From contig CM054112.1 of the NCBI GenBank assembly GCA_028673005.1, positions 26,466,624 through 26,530,623 on the forward strand: DNA of 64,000 nucleotides. The letters are read 5' to 3'. Numbering within the stretch: position 1 is the first letter of the stretch; each line of letters begins with the position of its first letter. The notes below the pieces were generated by a model. The model saw nothing but the letters and a program-made list of their open reading frames with translations. It was not told the origin of the DNA and did not search any database. Below are positions 31,976 to 44,098 of the stretch, piece after piece. The position numbers and the translations under genes were made by a program. Source of the DNA: Tanypteryx hageni. Its lineage: Eukaryota > Arthropoda > Insecta > Odonata > Petaluridae.

Positions 31976-32762
31976 AAGATCATTGTAGTAGTGTGGTGAT
32001 GAAATTAATGGAGAATATGTTGGGAGTTGGCCATAGCCTTTTTATGGACAATTATTATAATAGTGTGAAGCTGGCAGAGAGCTTGTTGAGAAAAAAAACA
32101 TTTTCAGCGGGTACACTTCGGCATAATTGAAAAAATAATCCATCTGTAGCGGTAAAAAAAACCTGAAAAAAGGGGAGGTTGTCAGCAAGTACAACAGAAG
32201 TGGGGTTTGTGTTGGAAAGACAAGAGGGAAATACTTTTCATTTCCAGCGAATTCAAGTGCGAAATGGTGGAAGTGGCAAATAGAAAAGGAATGAAAAAAA
32301 TGTAACCTCTTCCCATTGCAAAATATAATGAATTTATGGCAGTAGTCGACAGGCAAGACCAGCTCCTGTCTTACTATCCGTGTGAGCGAAAAACACTAAG
32401 GTGGTATAAGAAAGTGAGAGTTCATATTTTTCAGATCATGTTAATAAATTCATTTATTTTATATAATAATTATCGCAAAAAGATGAACCTTTATGGTATT
32501 AGGTTAAAAGTTATTAGATCTCTTTTGAGTTCTAAATCGATTTTAATGCAAAACCCGCCTAAAAAGTCTGAAAGAAGTGGTCATTTACCAAGTAAGGTAC
32601 CAAAAAACAACAGGAAAAGATATTTACGATGAAGGTGTCGGGTGTGTGCTGAGGAAGGGAAAAGAACTGAATCACTTTATTATTGTAAGCAGTGTAATGG
32701 TCAGCCTGGACTTGGCTTAAATGAATGTTTTAGAAAATATCACGTAAAATTAAACATTGTAA
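31976..32762 (+). pseudogene. piggyBac transposase fragment, C-terminal half
   Basis: In the + strand, through several frameshifts and one stop: MKLMENMLGVGHSLFMDNYY (with the Asp of the third catalytic block), NSVKLAESLLRKKTFSAGTL, KKGEVVSKYNRSGVC, then AVVDRQDQLLSYYPCERKTL and RWYKKVRVHIFQI. It finishes with the Cys-rich tail RCRVC, YYCKQC, CF. This is a PGBD4-like order. The N-terminal half and both piggyBac ends are missing. Confidence 0.85.
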
Positions 32763-33847
32763 TGTTTGATTTTTTTATTTTGAAAATTTAAACAAATTGC
32801 ACTTACCTGTATTTATGATAAATAAAGCTTGTGTTAAGAAGTTAGCATTCATATCAAATTTTAATAAATGGTATATATGTATATATATGTGTAAGAGATA
32901 TACAGAGAGATGGAGAGAGTGGATTTACAGGGAAGTTTTTAAGCATGTTTAGGTTATTCCTTCATGAGTGGTTTTACAAAAAGGAGAGTCCCGTGCTTTT
33001 ACCATTATCTTCATGGGAGCTCAAACAACCCGTTACAAAAATATTCGGGTGGCACGTGCATCCGCAAAGAGTTGTCCTCGTAGGAGGTTCCTTCACAGAG
33101 TCGTTAAGCCATTGTTAAGGGATTAAGCAGTTGTTCCTTGGGAATGGAGTAGTCCAAAGTAAGAAGGGTTTTATTGAGAGCGGTCTGGTAGCAGCTGCTT
33201 CGTATAACATATACATGGTCAATCCTTAAAAGAGGAATGGGTAAATGCTTGAGAAAATAGAGAAATGTTTCTGTATTGTTATTTCTACCAGAAATTTACA
33301 AATAGATTATACAGCTCAGGGGTGGGGAACGAGTAGCCTTTTGTGACATATAGTGCAGTATTTTGTATAAAATAATGGAAGTGAAGCTGGAAAAAGATAT
33401 TGAATTCTTACGTAAAACAAATTATCACAAAAAGTCATTAAATTATAATTGTGTCAAAGACGTAAGGTATTAGTAAATATGAAAAGTTAAAATGTACTTA
33501 ACAAGTCAAGAAATTGTTTTTTTGTCTTTATTATTTAAAGGCTTAATTGGCGAATGTAGGCAACCTGCAACACAATAAACGGCATAATATTTCAATATAT
33601 TGTTCAGTGTATTTCAGCATCTGTATATAGAAATTTTCACACAAATATTCAAATTTGACTTAATTGCGGTATTTGGTATTAAGTGGGTTGATGCAAATAA
33701 ACTTTTGTTAAAATATTGTTAATTAACATTTCCTCTTAAAAAAATTACAATATACGTTATAACAAAAGTATTTAAAAAAGATAATTGTAATAATTCACTT
33801 TGGCCATACGGGATGGATATACTAAACCAAGGTGGCATTGAATGTGT
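32763..33847 (+). other. Intergenic stretch between piggyBac fragment and Tigger copy A
   Basis: An ATATATGTATATATATGTG run lies at about 32872-32893. At about 33318 the sequence CTCAGGGGTGGGGAACGAGT resembles a single hAT end. Nothing else was recognised. Confidence 0.35.
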
Positions 33848-34125
33848 TAAAATTTTGTTTGGGTCATTTCATATTGGTATCAACTTTTATCAACCACTCG
33901 CTAAAGATGCTGGGTCATCCATGCTCGCTGGTTAGCACGATAATCACATGGAAGGGACAATATTTTTGAAGCAACAAGGCTTGGCTGATTTTCCACTGAT
34001 TAATAATGGCTTCATCTTCTCAGTTCCTGATGAATTGCTAATTCTAGCACTTTCTGCTGAACGAGTGGACCATTTATGGGAATGTTTCCGGATCGAACAT
34101 CTTGAAACCATGAAAAAACATCCTA

Positions 34126-34275
<150 letters not shown>

Positions 34276-35116
34276 TTATCCTGTCAGAATCTCTTTTTTC
34301 TTCCAGCGAAAACTCTTGTTATGTTTCTTCAATCCTTCGTTAGCCATATTTGCAATGTATGGGGTATACTCCACACAATTTATTGGATTTTTGGACATGA
34401 CTGACAAAATGTAGAAACCAGACATGTTTATATAGGCTACAGGGGAGGATGAAGGGACAAATAAAGTGTTAGGGGTGGAGGAGAAGGGGTGAAAAGGAAA
34501 TTATTGGCTGTGGATGGAGTGATGGTTGAAGGTTGGATGGCGGGGGGTTGGAAGAAGGGCATGCAAAAATGCAGTAGCTTCAAGGTTGGCTAATTAGTGG
34601 AGGGGATGTTTGTGTGATGCAGGGTGGAGACCATAGGAAAAGGATCGTTAGTAAGATAAGAATTATCCAAGAAGGGAGAGTGGGCAGGAAAAGTAAGATG
34701 CCGACAAGGGTGCATTTGGTTTGTGACACACAGTAAACTTTTCAACTTACATTACTCTCAGAACCACCCACAGAGATATCTCACTCAGTCTAGATACATA
34801 ATAGAGGGTTTAACATATTCTTGACATTCACAAACTATTATTATCACTGAAAAGCAGATGCCATTGCATTCCCAGTTTACCTGCCCTTGGTGAGGTGAAA
34901 ATGACAGATATATGGTATGGTTAAGACTCCCAGGAAATTATTTCTTCATAAAAAACCATTTTATTCATAGATGATTTCAAAAAGGTTACAATGTACTGAA
35001 TTTTTCGTAACAAGTAATTTCGATCTAACGAGATTTAAAAAGCACTGTTACAAAGGGAAGTTGGCCGTTATAGTGAAACTTTCGTTATAACGGTATTCGT
35101 TGTAATGAGATTTTAC

Positions 35117-35175
<59 letters not shown>
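35117..35175. repeat. (TG)n(TA)n microsatellite
   Basis: About 8 TG units followed by about 20 TA units. It begins exactly at the terminus of Tigger copy A, where a TA duplication would be expected. Confidence 0.95.
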
Positions 35176-35639
35176 ACTATGTTTTATTTATACATTGCCA
35201 GATTTTAGTAATTATATTTATAAGATAGCTCATGTCAATGACAATACTACTGGTTCTATTTCTTGTCTTTAAACATTTTCTTCCTGTTTATCCCTTCTGA
35301 TACCTACAAGATTATACAGTGATGTAGCTTTGTCACTTTGATATATTTATAATTGAAAGAATGTTACATTTCCCATTAAATAAGGAGTCTAGATCAAAAA
35401 TGAAAATAATACATCAAGTTGCTACATAAAACCAATTAGTTTGCAATGATGTTGATATAACTAAGCCTTCTTGCAGAGCTGTTGCATGGAAATCTGTCTC
35501 CTGAGGCAAAAATACAAAATGCCGGCCCGGTTTACGATGCAGATCAATGGGGACAATGCTATAATACTGCCCCTAGAACAGTGCCGCTTGAGGTGGTCAT
35601 CATTAAACTCACCTCATGCAACCTTTTATTTACTGTAGT

Positions 35640-35731
35640 TACACAGCCAAGCCTATAATGCATGGGTTCCCAACCTTTTCAATGGGGCGAGCACCAAGAT
35701 GTGTACTAGAGTATCAAGCGAGCACAACTAT
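35640..35731 (+). repeat. Possible hAT end fragment
   Basis: CATGGGTTCCCAACCTTTTC at about 35660 resembles the common hAT MITE terminus. No partner end was seen before the Tigger derivative begins at 35732. Confidence 0.35.
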
Positions 35732-36609
35732 ACAGGAAGTCTCCGACTTACGAACAACCTGTACTTATGAACGAAGGAACTGCAAAATTTAAATGCACTT
35801 CTTAGGATCTTGTGGACAGATTTTTTAAATTTAAATACAAAAATGTGGGTTTCTTATGGGATTTCCTTATAACTTGCTGTATAATCATGGTAGTTATGAT
35901 AAACAAAAGGTATTTTTCTCGTATGTATATTGTATCTATTATATACAGTCACCTAAAGTTGTTAATAATAATAATAGACCTCCACTCAAAAATTTCAGAC
36001 AAGCAAATTGCTGAGGCCTTTATGATGATTGAAGGCATCTTGGCAATGCTTGAGGAGCAAGACCCAGATTGTGCAAGATTTTCTTCACTATCCAGAGCTG
36101 TGTTCAAATGCCCCTACGTGTTACAAGGATATATACCGTGCAAACAAGAAAGCAGCTGACCAAACTTCAATAGAAACATATTTAAAGAAGAGTGCCCGAA
36201 TGAGCCAGCTCCATCAAGTTCTACAGCCCTTATGATTTCCCATAAACCTTCTCTATCACCCGAAGTTTCTTTCTACTTCATCGACTTCGTCTATTTAAGG
36301 CTACTTCTCAAGAAACACCACTTCCAATAGGCTAATCAGCACCAGCATTCCAGGTAAATAAAAACTATTTTCTATTTAATTTGTTTTCATGTTTTGCTTA
36401 ATTAATGGTTCGTATTACAAGTTTTTTTCTACTGTTATTTATTATGAAGATACATCATTTCAACTTAATTAAGGGTAAAATAGGCTTTCGTTGTTTTGAT
36501 CGGGAACATAACCACCAATTATACCATTTTGTTTATGGGAGATGGTGTTCCGAGTTCCGAACACAATACGAACTTTTGCAACGCAACCCATTCGTAACTC
36601 GGGGACCTG
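35732..36609 (+). mobile_element. Tigger-type deletion derivative, 878 bp, TA-flanked
   Basis: The ends are CAGGAAGTCTCCGACTTACG and the reverse of CAGGTCCCCGAGTTACGAAT, with TA at 35730-35731 and 36610-36611. Inside, on the + strand (about 35985-36235), is a Tigger transposase C-terminus: DKQIAEAFMMIEGILAMLEE and QDPDCARFSSLSRAV, then after one frameshift ADQTSIETYLKKS. The N-terminus and DDE core are deleted, leaving both termini and the tail. Confidence 0.85.
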
Positions 36610-36894
36610 TACTTTTGGAAAGCTGGGAGTGATCATAAATAAAATCAAACCAACATCAATGCTATTCTTAAAGTTCTTAAATACTTTCGGAATGAAAGCA
36701 ACCAAACAAATTAAATTACTGGTGCTATAAAAGGCGATTTTAAGCATTGAAGTAGAACACTGGTGCACAGAAGCACCTGCTCGAAATATTTCAAACATCA
36801 TGCATTGTATAACGTTATTCAGTTTTCTACTCACATTGTGGTCGCGAGAGGCTCTGTAATCTGACATCCTGACATCCCATAATCCACATCGTCA

Positions 36895-37008
36895 GCGTTC
36901 TTTTGTTCTGCACTTTGTAGTGTAAACGTGTGTAAGTAATTTAAATTTGTAATTGTGTTGAAGTGTCAATCACAATGTTTTGCTATTTATTATAAATTTT
37001 TATCATAG
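36895..37008 (+). promoter_or_regulatory. RPS21: Likely RPS21 transcription start (TCT initiator) and 5' UTR intron
   Basis: The pyrimidine run GTTCTTTTG at about 36898-36905 fits the TCT initiator used by animal ribosomal protein genes. A donor-like GTGT|GTAAGT at 36932 and an acceptor TATCATAG at 37001-37008, 11 bp before the ATG, suggest a 77-bp intron in the 5' UTR. This is inferred by sequence alone. Confidence 0.45.
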
Positions 37009-37019
37009 ATTAAATTACA

Positions 37020-37069
37020 ATGGAGAACGACGCTGGCGAGTTTGTTGACTTGTATTGCCCCAGAAAATG
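37020..37069 (+). CDS. RPS21: RPS21 coding exon 1
   Basis: ATG followed by [15 protein letters not shown]. It ends with TG of a split Cys codon before GTTAGT. Confidence 0.95.
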
Positions 37070-39236
37070 GTTAGTTTTTCAACACGTGGGTTTGTAGTAT
37101 TGTCATTAATGTTAAGAGTAATTTGTTTTGCCACCTGGGCGAGTAATTTACGTATTTACAAAAATAATATTATTATTCAGCTCTGCAAGTAATAGAATTA
37201 TCCATGCCAAAGACCATGCTTCCATCCAAATCAACATCGCAGATGTCGATCCAATAACGGGAAGGATGGCCGAAACTTATAAGATGTACGCTATTTGTGG
37301 TGCCATTAGGAGAATGGTACGTGAGATTAATATCTGTTATATTTAGAAGTAATATATCAAATTTTGCTACCCATATCTCAAATACCTTTTTTGTGTATTT
37401 ATTGTAAGGCTCCCTAACCTATCCGAGGTGGAGCTCTTTCACAAAATTGAAAAATATTGGCATATTTTTGTAATTATGATAGCTTTTAATGGAAAATTGT
37501 AGAGTTTTTAAGGAACACTTTTAGCGTAACATTTATTTTACTCGGTCCCATATAGCGTGCGGAGGAACAAAAAACACTTTCAGCAACTTACCCAACCCGT
37601 TGGGGCCAGTAAAATAAATGTTACACGCTTAAACGAAAAAGTGCCTTTTAAGGTGATCCTTATAGCCAACTCATGGTTTTCTACATTTATTTATTTTAGG
37701 GGGAATCGGATGACTGCATAGTAAGGCTAGCGAAAAAGGACGGTGTTCTCGCCAAGTGAGTATTATGATGAATTATATCCTTGCTTATATGTATAGTTAA
37801 TTGCCGTTTGAAGTGTTAATCTGGTTTTGTTTGCATCCATAATATTATTTTGGCAAATTCTATTAAGCTTGTCATTAACAATAGTCGAATAATGCATGAA
37901 GTTTTTTGTAATTTCAGTAATGCATGGGTCTCTGATATGTCTCATTTTTCTCATTGTTTCCTATACAGGTAATAATATTAATAATGAATTGTGTGATGCT
38001 TGTAGAATTGCAAACATTTGACTGCAATAGAAGTTTTATTGAGATAACTGTTGGTTTTCATATTGCAAATACATTGCAGTCTGGATAGTTTGAGGTGAAT
38101 GTGACCAAGGTCTCTTCGAATTAAAGAAAAGCTCGGACTATACAGAATGTACCCCCCGTCCCAAAAAAAAAACAATGTATGATTTTGTTAATAGTATATT
38201 GTACATATTTACTTACATTATAAAAAATCAAAAAACTTCCTTGTAATTTAACGTCCAAAAAGCTTTAAGGCTTGTTTGCTTTTGAAATTGCGATCCCTCC
38301 TTTGCTGCAAAATCACGCCATATTTTCAGAAGCAGAACATAAGTTGGTGTTGTTTCTTCCTGTTCTATATAGCGTAATGCTAACTCAAGGGCAGCTAGTT
38401 CTTCAGTATTAAGCAGTCTGTCTTCTTTTATGTCATCTAGTTCTTAATCAGTTTCTACTGTGTGCTTCTTTGTTCACCTTCTCAATTATGGAATCGTCTT
38501 TGATTTTGTACTGTTCATTTGGTATAATCATTCTCTTAAGACATTCTCATCTGAATGTTCACATCCTGACAGTTGTTGGACAAGGCTGGTCAAGTTCCTA
38601 TAATCATTGTCTTCTGTCATCTTGTCCTGAGCTTCAGTGTTCGTCAGCAGTTTTCTCCATGACTTGACTCGAGTTTCAGATGACAATTGGGGCCAGGATT
38701 CAGCTATCCAATATACAACATCCTTCACATTAATCTTCGAGTAGCCAACGGTACTGTCTTCATTCACTTGCTTCATGTAACGATTGCATTAACTTTCGTT
38801 GCTATTTTCTTTTTAAACACTCCAATACCCCCTGGTCCATCGGTTGTACCAAACTGGTGACATTAGGTGTTAGGAAGGTGCATTGTCAGGTATCAATAGA
38901 GCCTTACGAGGAAGATTTCTCTCTTTTAAAATGTCTCAGTTTTTGAGACGAATTCTTCAAAAAAAAAAAACAGTTTGTTGGCTGGCCAGAGAAAATGACC
39001 TTGACTGCAGCATTTCGCCTCAGACTAAACGGAACAAATGGGACTCGAACTATCGAGACTGTACTATATTCAAATCTTAGAAAGTGTCTTTCACACCATA
39101 TTCATTTTTGTGGCAAAACAAACTTGAATTTTGTGAATTTTAAATCATGATCTTACCAAGATCAATTACTTGTATTTTTTTATTCAAAAATTATTTATAT
39201 TAATGTTTTTCTCTTTTTATTTGCAGGAACTATTGA
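37020..39236 (+). CDS. RPS21: 40S ribosomal protein S21 (eS21), complete, four coding exons
   Basis: Coding exons 37020-37069, 37181-37316, 37700-37755 and 39227-39236 total 252 nt, giving 83 residues plus TGA, the usual eS21 length. The first exon gives [16 protein letters not shown]. The second gives [20 protein letters not shown] and DVDPITGRM, then [10 protein letters not shown]. The third gives [18 protein letters not shown]. The last exon adds only KNY and the stop. All junctions are GT/AG and in phase: AAATG|GTTAGT, GAATG|GTACGT, GCCAA|GTGAGT. eS21 is a component of the small ribosomal subunit, involved in 18S rRNA 3'-end maturation. No stops or frameshifts, so it looks functional. Intron 3 (1.5 kb) contains a Tigger remnant. 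Confidence 0.97.
37181..37316 (+). CDS. RPS21: RPS21 coding exon 2
   Basis: Begins after TATTATTCAG with the C completing Cys. It encodes the central body of eS21 and ends ...AIRRM before GTACGT. Confidence 0.96.
37700..37755 (+). CDS. RPS21: RPS21 coding exon 3
   Basis: Begins after TTATTTTAG with GESDDC and ends GCC AA before GTGAGT, leaving a split Lys codon. Confidence 0.95.
38230..39061 (-). mobile_element. Tigger-type remnant inside RPS21 intron 3
   Basis: The right end, read in reverse, is CAGTCTCGATAGTTCGAGTC, followed by TA at 39062-39063. On the - strand, degraded transposase reads [16 protein letters not shown] (second catalytic Asp), [20 protein letters not shown], then [15 protein letters not shown] in the open frame 38528-38776, and a C-terminal tail with QKQTSLKAF near 38240-38290. 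The 3' terminal repeat is not visible. The orientation is opposite to RPS21. Confidence 0.8.
39227..39236 (+). CDS. RPS21: RPS21 coding exon 4, 10-nt coding part
   Basis: After ATTTGCAG, G completes Lys, followed by AAC TAT TGA (Asn, Tyr, stop). The normal family C-terminus is Lys-Asn-aromatic, so this tiny coding end is credible despite its length. Confidence 0.9.
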
Positions 39237-39279
39237 GCTGATTCAACATCATATAAGACATTCTTTGTCATCACAGTTC

Positions 39280-39285
39280 AATAAA
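39280..39285 (+). terminator. RPS21: RPS21 polyadenylation signal AATAAA
   Basis: AATAAA lies 44 nt past the stop codon, consistent with the short 3' UTRs of ribosomal protein genes. Confidence 0.7.
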
Positions 39286-39299
39286 TTTTTGGCTATGTA

Positions 39300-40464
39300 A
39301 TTTTATTTTTTATTGGTTTATGCCCATTTCAAAAGAAGAATTAGGGTTAATAAATTATCAAAAATTAATAATATGACTATAGATAAGCTTCTGGGCTGTA
39401 AAATGAGGACCCCCATTCCACCAACAAAGTTTATGCAATCTATTTTGCAGAAATGTTGGAATTCGTTAAAAATATTAAAAAGCTCCATATGTGTACAATA
39501 CCTTGATCTGGTATATGCTTTAAATTCCTGGAAAATATCAACTTATTGAAATTCCTTACTGATGGTTGAATACAAAAAAATGAGGACATCAAGAAAAAAT
39601 TGAGGATGTGTGGTAGATTAATGCAGCACAACAGTGAGATGCGAAGATTTTTATCTGGTAAATCTCATTCAATTTAAGATCTTGATGGATTTTGTGGGCC
39701 ACTGGATTTGATATTTTGTAATATTTAATAGCCTAACATGCTGTTGTGGTTAAGTGAGTGTTCTCATAATCCACCAGTAGTTGTAACTTTGAATAGTGGT
39801 ATTAAATTGACTTAGCAGTGAGGCTTAGCTTCTCAAAAAAATTCGTCATGTGGTCCAAATGAAATTTTGGTGTTGCATATTATTTGTAGAGAATTTGCAA
39901 TAATGGTTAAATAGTTTTATAACTAATACTAACAGGTAGTCCATCAGAAGTGTATATTGCAGAATTATAGAAAAGTTGAGATGTTACACTCGGGTTGACT
40001 GCTGGCTTCGAGTGTATTAGAGGTATATTTATGGTGAAATTGTTTTCTTAGCAAATAATGTTGATCAGTTGGGGTTACAAGTTTCACTTTATTTCTCAAT
40101 CCAAGAACATGACAAATATGATTCTAGAATCTACTACTGGTGAATAATTACCACTGATGATGGCTGCCTTTTAGCCAAAATGCGCATTTAGTTTTCACAA
40201 CCTTTTATGTGTTTTGGAGAATCCTGATTTATCAGTTCGATCTTTGCCACAAGAATAATGAGTTTGATAGTTCTTGGATACTATAATCTTAATATAGATC
40301 TTCATTAGTTATTGTGTAAATGCAGTCCTAATGTTACAAGAAAGGCAAAATTGCATTTATAATTTCACAGAAAATCAATATGGAGTTACAGTTTAATGCA
40401 GTCATCTCTTGGAATAGTAATAATAGCTTTGGTCATAAAGTACTATAAAATTATCTCAAATATA
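39300..40464 (+). other. Intergenic stretch with a hammerhead-like motif
   Basis: AT-rich. At 40153-40185 the sequence CTGATGATGGCTGCCTTTTA then GCCAAAATGCGC has an intact CTGATGA box and a 5-bp stem (TGGCT/AGCCA), but AAAA where a hammerhead needs GAAA. It probably belongs to a dispersed repeat. No gene was recognised. Confidence 0.35.
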
Positions 40465-41270
40465 CAGCCACACTTCGTCTTTTGCGGAAGTTGTATTCCT
40501 GAAGAACTGTGAAAGAGGAGTAATTAAGGCAATGTGAAATATAGGGTTTGGTTACCACAAGTACAAACTAGAGCCCCATATTTTTGCTGTATTGGCAAAA
40601 CAGATGGAGAGATGAATATGAAAGTTGAAGGGCAAGAGACAAAAAAAAGATAAAATAACTGGAATGTAGTAAAAGAAAATATATTATTAATTAAATTTTG
40701 GTAGTAAAATCTGAGAAATTAGTGTTGGTTGCCCCTTGCATGCTCTACTGACAGATAAAGCAAAAAGTGGCAGTTTAAATGTAGAACATTGGATCCAAGA
40801 TGCAGTAAAATAGAACATCTTAAGGGAAGATTGAATCTAAAAGAGAATCTCAATAAATGTTAAAAAATAATTTTATTAAAATTTTCCAACTTGCCATGAA
40901 CATAGCAGACAAACTTAAGATGATGCCAATGGAGATACTGAAGAATAGTATTAGTTGTCACAGGTGCAGGAAGGTGTTGCCCTTAAGAATTCTGTTATCT
41001 GAATATGCCTTCCTTTCATTTTTAAACTGCAAATTTTACAATATGGAGATAACGCAGCAACAATGGCTGTTTTGAATTTAATACTTTTTTCCAGTAATGA
41101 TTCTATATCCCTTACCATTCTAAGGATCTCTGATAACACCTTCACAGTTAATTTTGATTCCTCATGCCATGGATCTTCTTCATCACTGTCAATTAACTGT
41201 TCAAGTTCTACAATTTCCTCATTAGCCAATTCTTCCTAGTGGGGTCCAGTGAAATGTAGGAATGATTCGG
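40465..41270 (-). mobile_element. Tigger-type element, 3' part
   Basis: The left end CAGCCACACTTCGTCTTTTG follows TA (40463-40464). The - strand open frame 40951-41229 reads NEEIVELEQLIDSDEEDP, VKVLSEILRMVRDIESLLEK and KTAIVAALSPYCKI, then ITEFLR. This is the acidic plus helical tail of Tigger-type transposases. Upstream coding and the other end were not found. Confidence 0.65.
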
Positions 41271-42915
41271 GATTTTCTTCCAAAACAAGCTGGTTTTATC
41301 ATATTTAAACACTTGGAAATTCCTTGGCTATCTCCTGATCAGCTTGTGAGGATTCCCAAAACCAGAGATATGAGCAAAAAAACTTGCCCACTAGTTTAGC
41401 CTAAGCTAATCCAACAAAGGTGATCAATATGTCTTCAAGTTACACATACAAAAAGATTTATTTGAGGGACTTATAGAGGAGTGAAATTAGAAGTAGTCAT
41501 AATGTGAGAGCAAAACCAATTTATTTTTCATGCCACAAATTGGTTTTCTTAAATAGATATTGATTGAGTACTGAAGGAATGTTCCACTGCATCTGAAACC
41601 GATATATTTCTTTTCTTAAAAAAATACAGGACAAAGTGAGTCCTGTGTTGATTTCATGTGGGATACCGGACATTTGAGGAAAAATTGGCCGAAAACCAGA
41701 GATGAACTCTAAAAAACTGGAGTTTCCAGATTAAAACCGTAGAGTTGGCAGCCCTATGATCAGCTGTTGCAGCTTCCCTCAACAACTTAATTTTGCACAA
41801 ATTAAAATGTTTCTTAAAATTTTCAAGCCCTTACTAGCAGAAAGACTCAGAAGAATTGTCTCCATTATCACCTTCACTCTGTGTTTAAATGGTCATATAA
41901 ACTAAGGGCTTCATTTCTAATTAGCAGTCCACTAAAGGGGAATATTTCTTGTATTATATCCTCTTAAAGTTTTTCCAGTTTTTCTAATCTAATGTTATGT
42001 CTCTTAAAAGAAAACAACACTCGATGGAGCAGCAATGCTAACACTTTGAATTTTGTTCTCAGCTCTTTTAATGTAGTAGATTGTTGACTCATTCACTCTG
42101 TAGAGATAGAGGAAACACTTTTACTTCTTTTTAATTTTACCAATATATCGCCATTTTCTTTCAAGGACATTTGTTGTATTTTAGCAGACTGATCATTTCC
42201 ACTTGCATTAGTGCGCTTAGAAGACAAATTTTATAGATGGGTTAAATTTAAAAAAAATTATTGTTAAAAACTCAGAGCAAACTGCAGGTTACTATAGGTC
42301 TACCACGATCAAAAGAACATTTTGGGTGCACAGTGGGTGTGGCCTAATCCCTCACTCCACTAGGCACCCTCTGCTCTCACCCTTCCTTACCGCATGGGCT
42401 ATCGCTGTCAGGCTCATTTTCTAAGTACAGTTGCCAATTATTTGCAAAATTTCATCTAGGCAGCAACTGTAAATAGTGAGAGCTGACAATCTGAGGAGGA
42501 GAAGGATGGGCTAGTAGTGGGGTGGGGGAAGTCAAGATGACCAAGGGAACTTCCCCTCAGTACACAGTCGAAATCCATGCATGTTCTTATCTTTGTGGCA
42601 TACCTATATCACCAAAACAAAATGATGTCGCTCCTAAAATCACCAATAGTTCAAGATAATGCGTAAAACACATGGCTCACCCTCGGAACTTATCCGTCAT
42701 CAAAAAGATAATCTCTTGAGCAGTAATGCCAATGTTGCGGTGTTTTCCTTAGATTTAATATCTTTTCACATTTCATATAAGGGATAGTCAAGAGTGGGGA
42801 AGGATTATATCAGAAAAATATAAGTATGAATAATACATTAATGTAAATTAATGTTTTACTAATAATTATAGATCATTACATTAAAATATTATTGCGTATT
42901 AGAATATCACAAAAG
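41271..42915 (+). other. Intergenic stretch, nothing recognised
   Basis: Mixed AT-rich sequence. No convincing coding motif or paired terminal repeats were seen. Confidence 0.35.
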
Positions 42916-42919
42916 TAGG

Positions 42920-43631
42920 GATGGGACATTTGATTCCTCGAATCCCGCTAATCTTGAAAAACCGTTTAGCATTTTAACTCGAAACTTTGGAAAGATTAGT
43001 TTTATTGATGTCCAATTGAAGCGATCATTAAAAAAGAACGCGATTGTTGCAATTTCAGTGGTACCCGGATCACCAATATCACCTCGTGGCGACCCAGAGC
43101 GAGTTTGAATGCTAGTTTTCTTAAATAAAAATCTCCATTGAAGATTTCTGCTCTTTTAGATTGTCCTAAGTGTTCAGTACTTTCATGAACTTAAAATAAA
43201 CGAAGTTTTTGATTTTTCTTAATTTTCTGGAGAGAAATTAGTGTTCCATGTTTAGTGTTTATCTGTGTTAACTCTTGAAATAATCCTCCCCCCTCTACAC
43301 TTGCTTTGATTTAAAAAGGTTTTGGAAAAATGTAAAAAATTTGAACTGATACTCGAATATTTTTGTCAAATTATGTTGAGAAAATGAACCTCAAGATTCA
43401 AGAGTTTTAATTGTGTACTTCATTAACAAAATTTCATTTATCTTCTTAATAAATATAGGTGTATTTTTAAAAACTGTATTCTTAAATTTATTTTTCATTA
43501 AATGCTGATTTCAAATTTTGCTTTAATTAAAAGCTGTTAATTTTGAGTAAAAGTTTTTTCTTATTATTATTCTTATATGAAGGATTCGAGAACCTTTTAG
43601 GATTCGGGTTTGGATTCGTCCCACCTCTACA
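42920..43631. mobile_element. hAT-like MITE, about 0.7 kb
   Basis: TAGGGATGGGACATTTGATT at the left and the reverse of TAGAGGTGGGACGAATCCAA at the right form imperfect inverted ends, both continuing with CGAATCC motifs. The flanks CACAAAAG and CACAAGTA are similar but not identical, a possible decayed 8-bp duplication. The inner sequence has no transposase. Confidence 0.6.
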
Positions 43632-43934
43632 CAAGTATTTTTCAGGAAAAAGCAATTGTTTCGACTCAAAAGATTCATTAATTTTTAATTTGTGGTTGCA
43701 AACAAGAAGTAGAGCTTCGCATAGCCTCTTCCATGATTTTAACCACCGCGAAAAAGTGAAACATGACACTGCGAAAGAGGAAACTGGTCACAAATGAGGA
43801 AGAATGAAATGAAAAGCCATGAAAGATAAGGTCTGCCTGTAATGTCAAATTTTATTTCAGCCAATTGGTAGTCTAAATGTTTCATTCCATTTGCATGGAG
43901 TGTATTTAGTCAAGATTGAATCATCAATCCCAAA
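43632..43934 (+). other. Intergenic stretch, nothing recognised
   Basis: No structure was found beyond shadow open frames. Confidence 0.35.
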
Positions 43935-44098
43935 TCATTATAATACGCTAAGGTCTGTACATATGGCCAGCTAGAGTGGAGGGGAGAGGATTGCATCAGA
44001 GAGGAGGGGGTGAGGAAGGCACGTGCGTCTTTGCTGGGAAGCCCTCCCATGAAGAGTCTGCTACGATTAGGTATCGAATTCAATACCGAGTATTAATT
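43935..44098 (-). repeat. Dispersed repeat, copy 2 (inverted relative to 26085-26300)
   Basis: It shares CATATG, GATTGCATCAGAGAGGAGG, TTTGCTGGGAAGCCCTCCCA and TATTGAATTCGATACCTAAT-type sequence with copy 1 in opposite orientation. The class is unknown. Confidence 0.6.

Noticed and set aside
36469..36867. 132-codon - strand open frame just upstream of RPS21 as a divergent gene
   Set aside because: It crosses the right terminus of the Tigger derivative and has no family resemblance; coding is unsupported.
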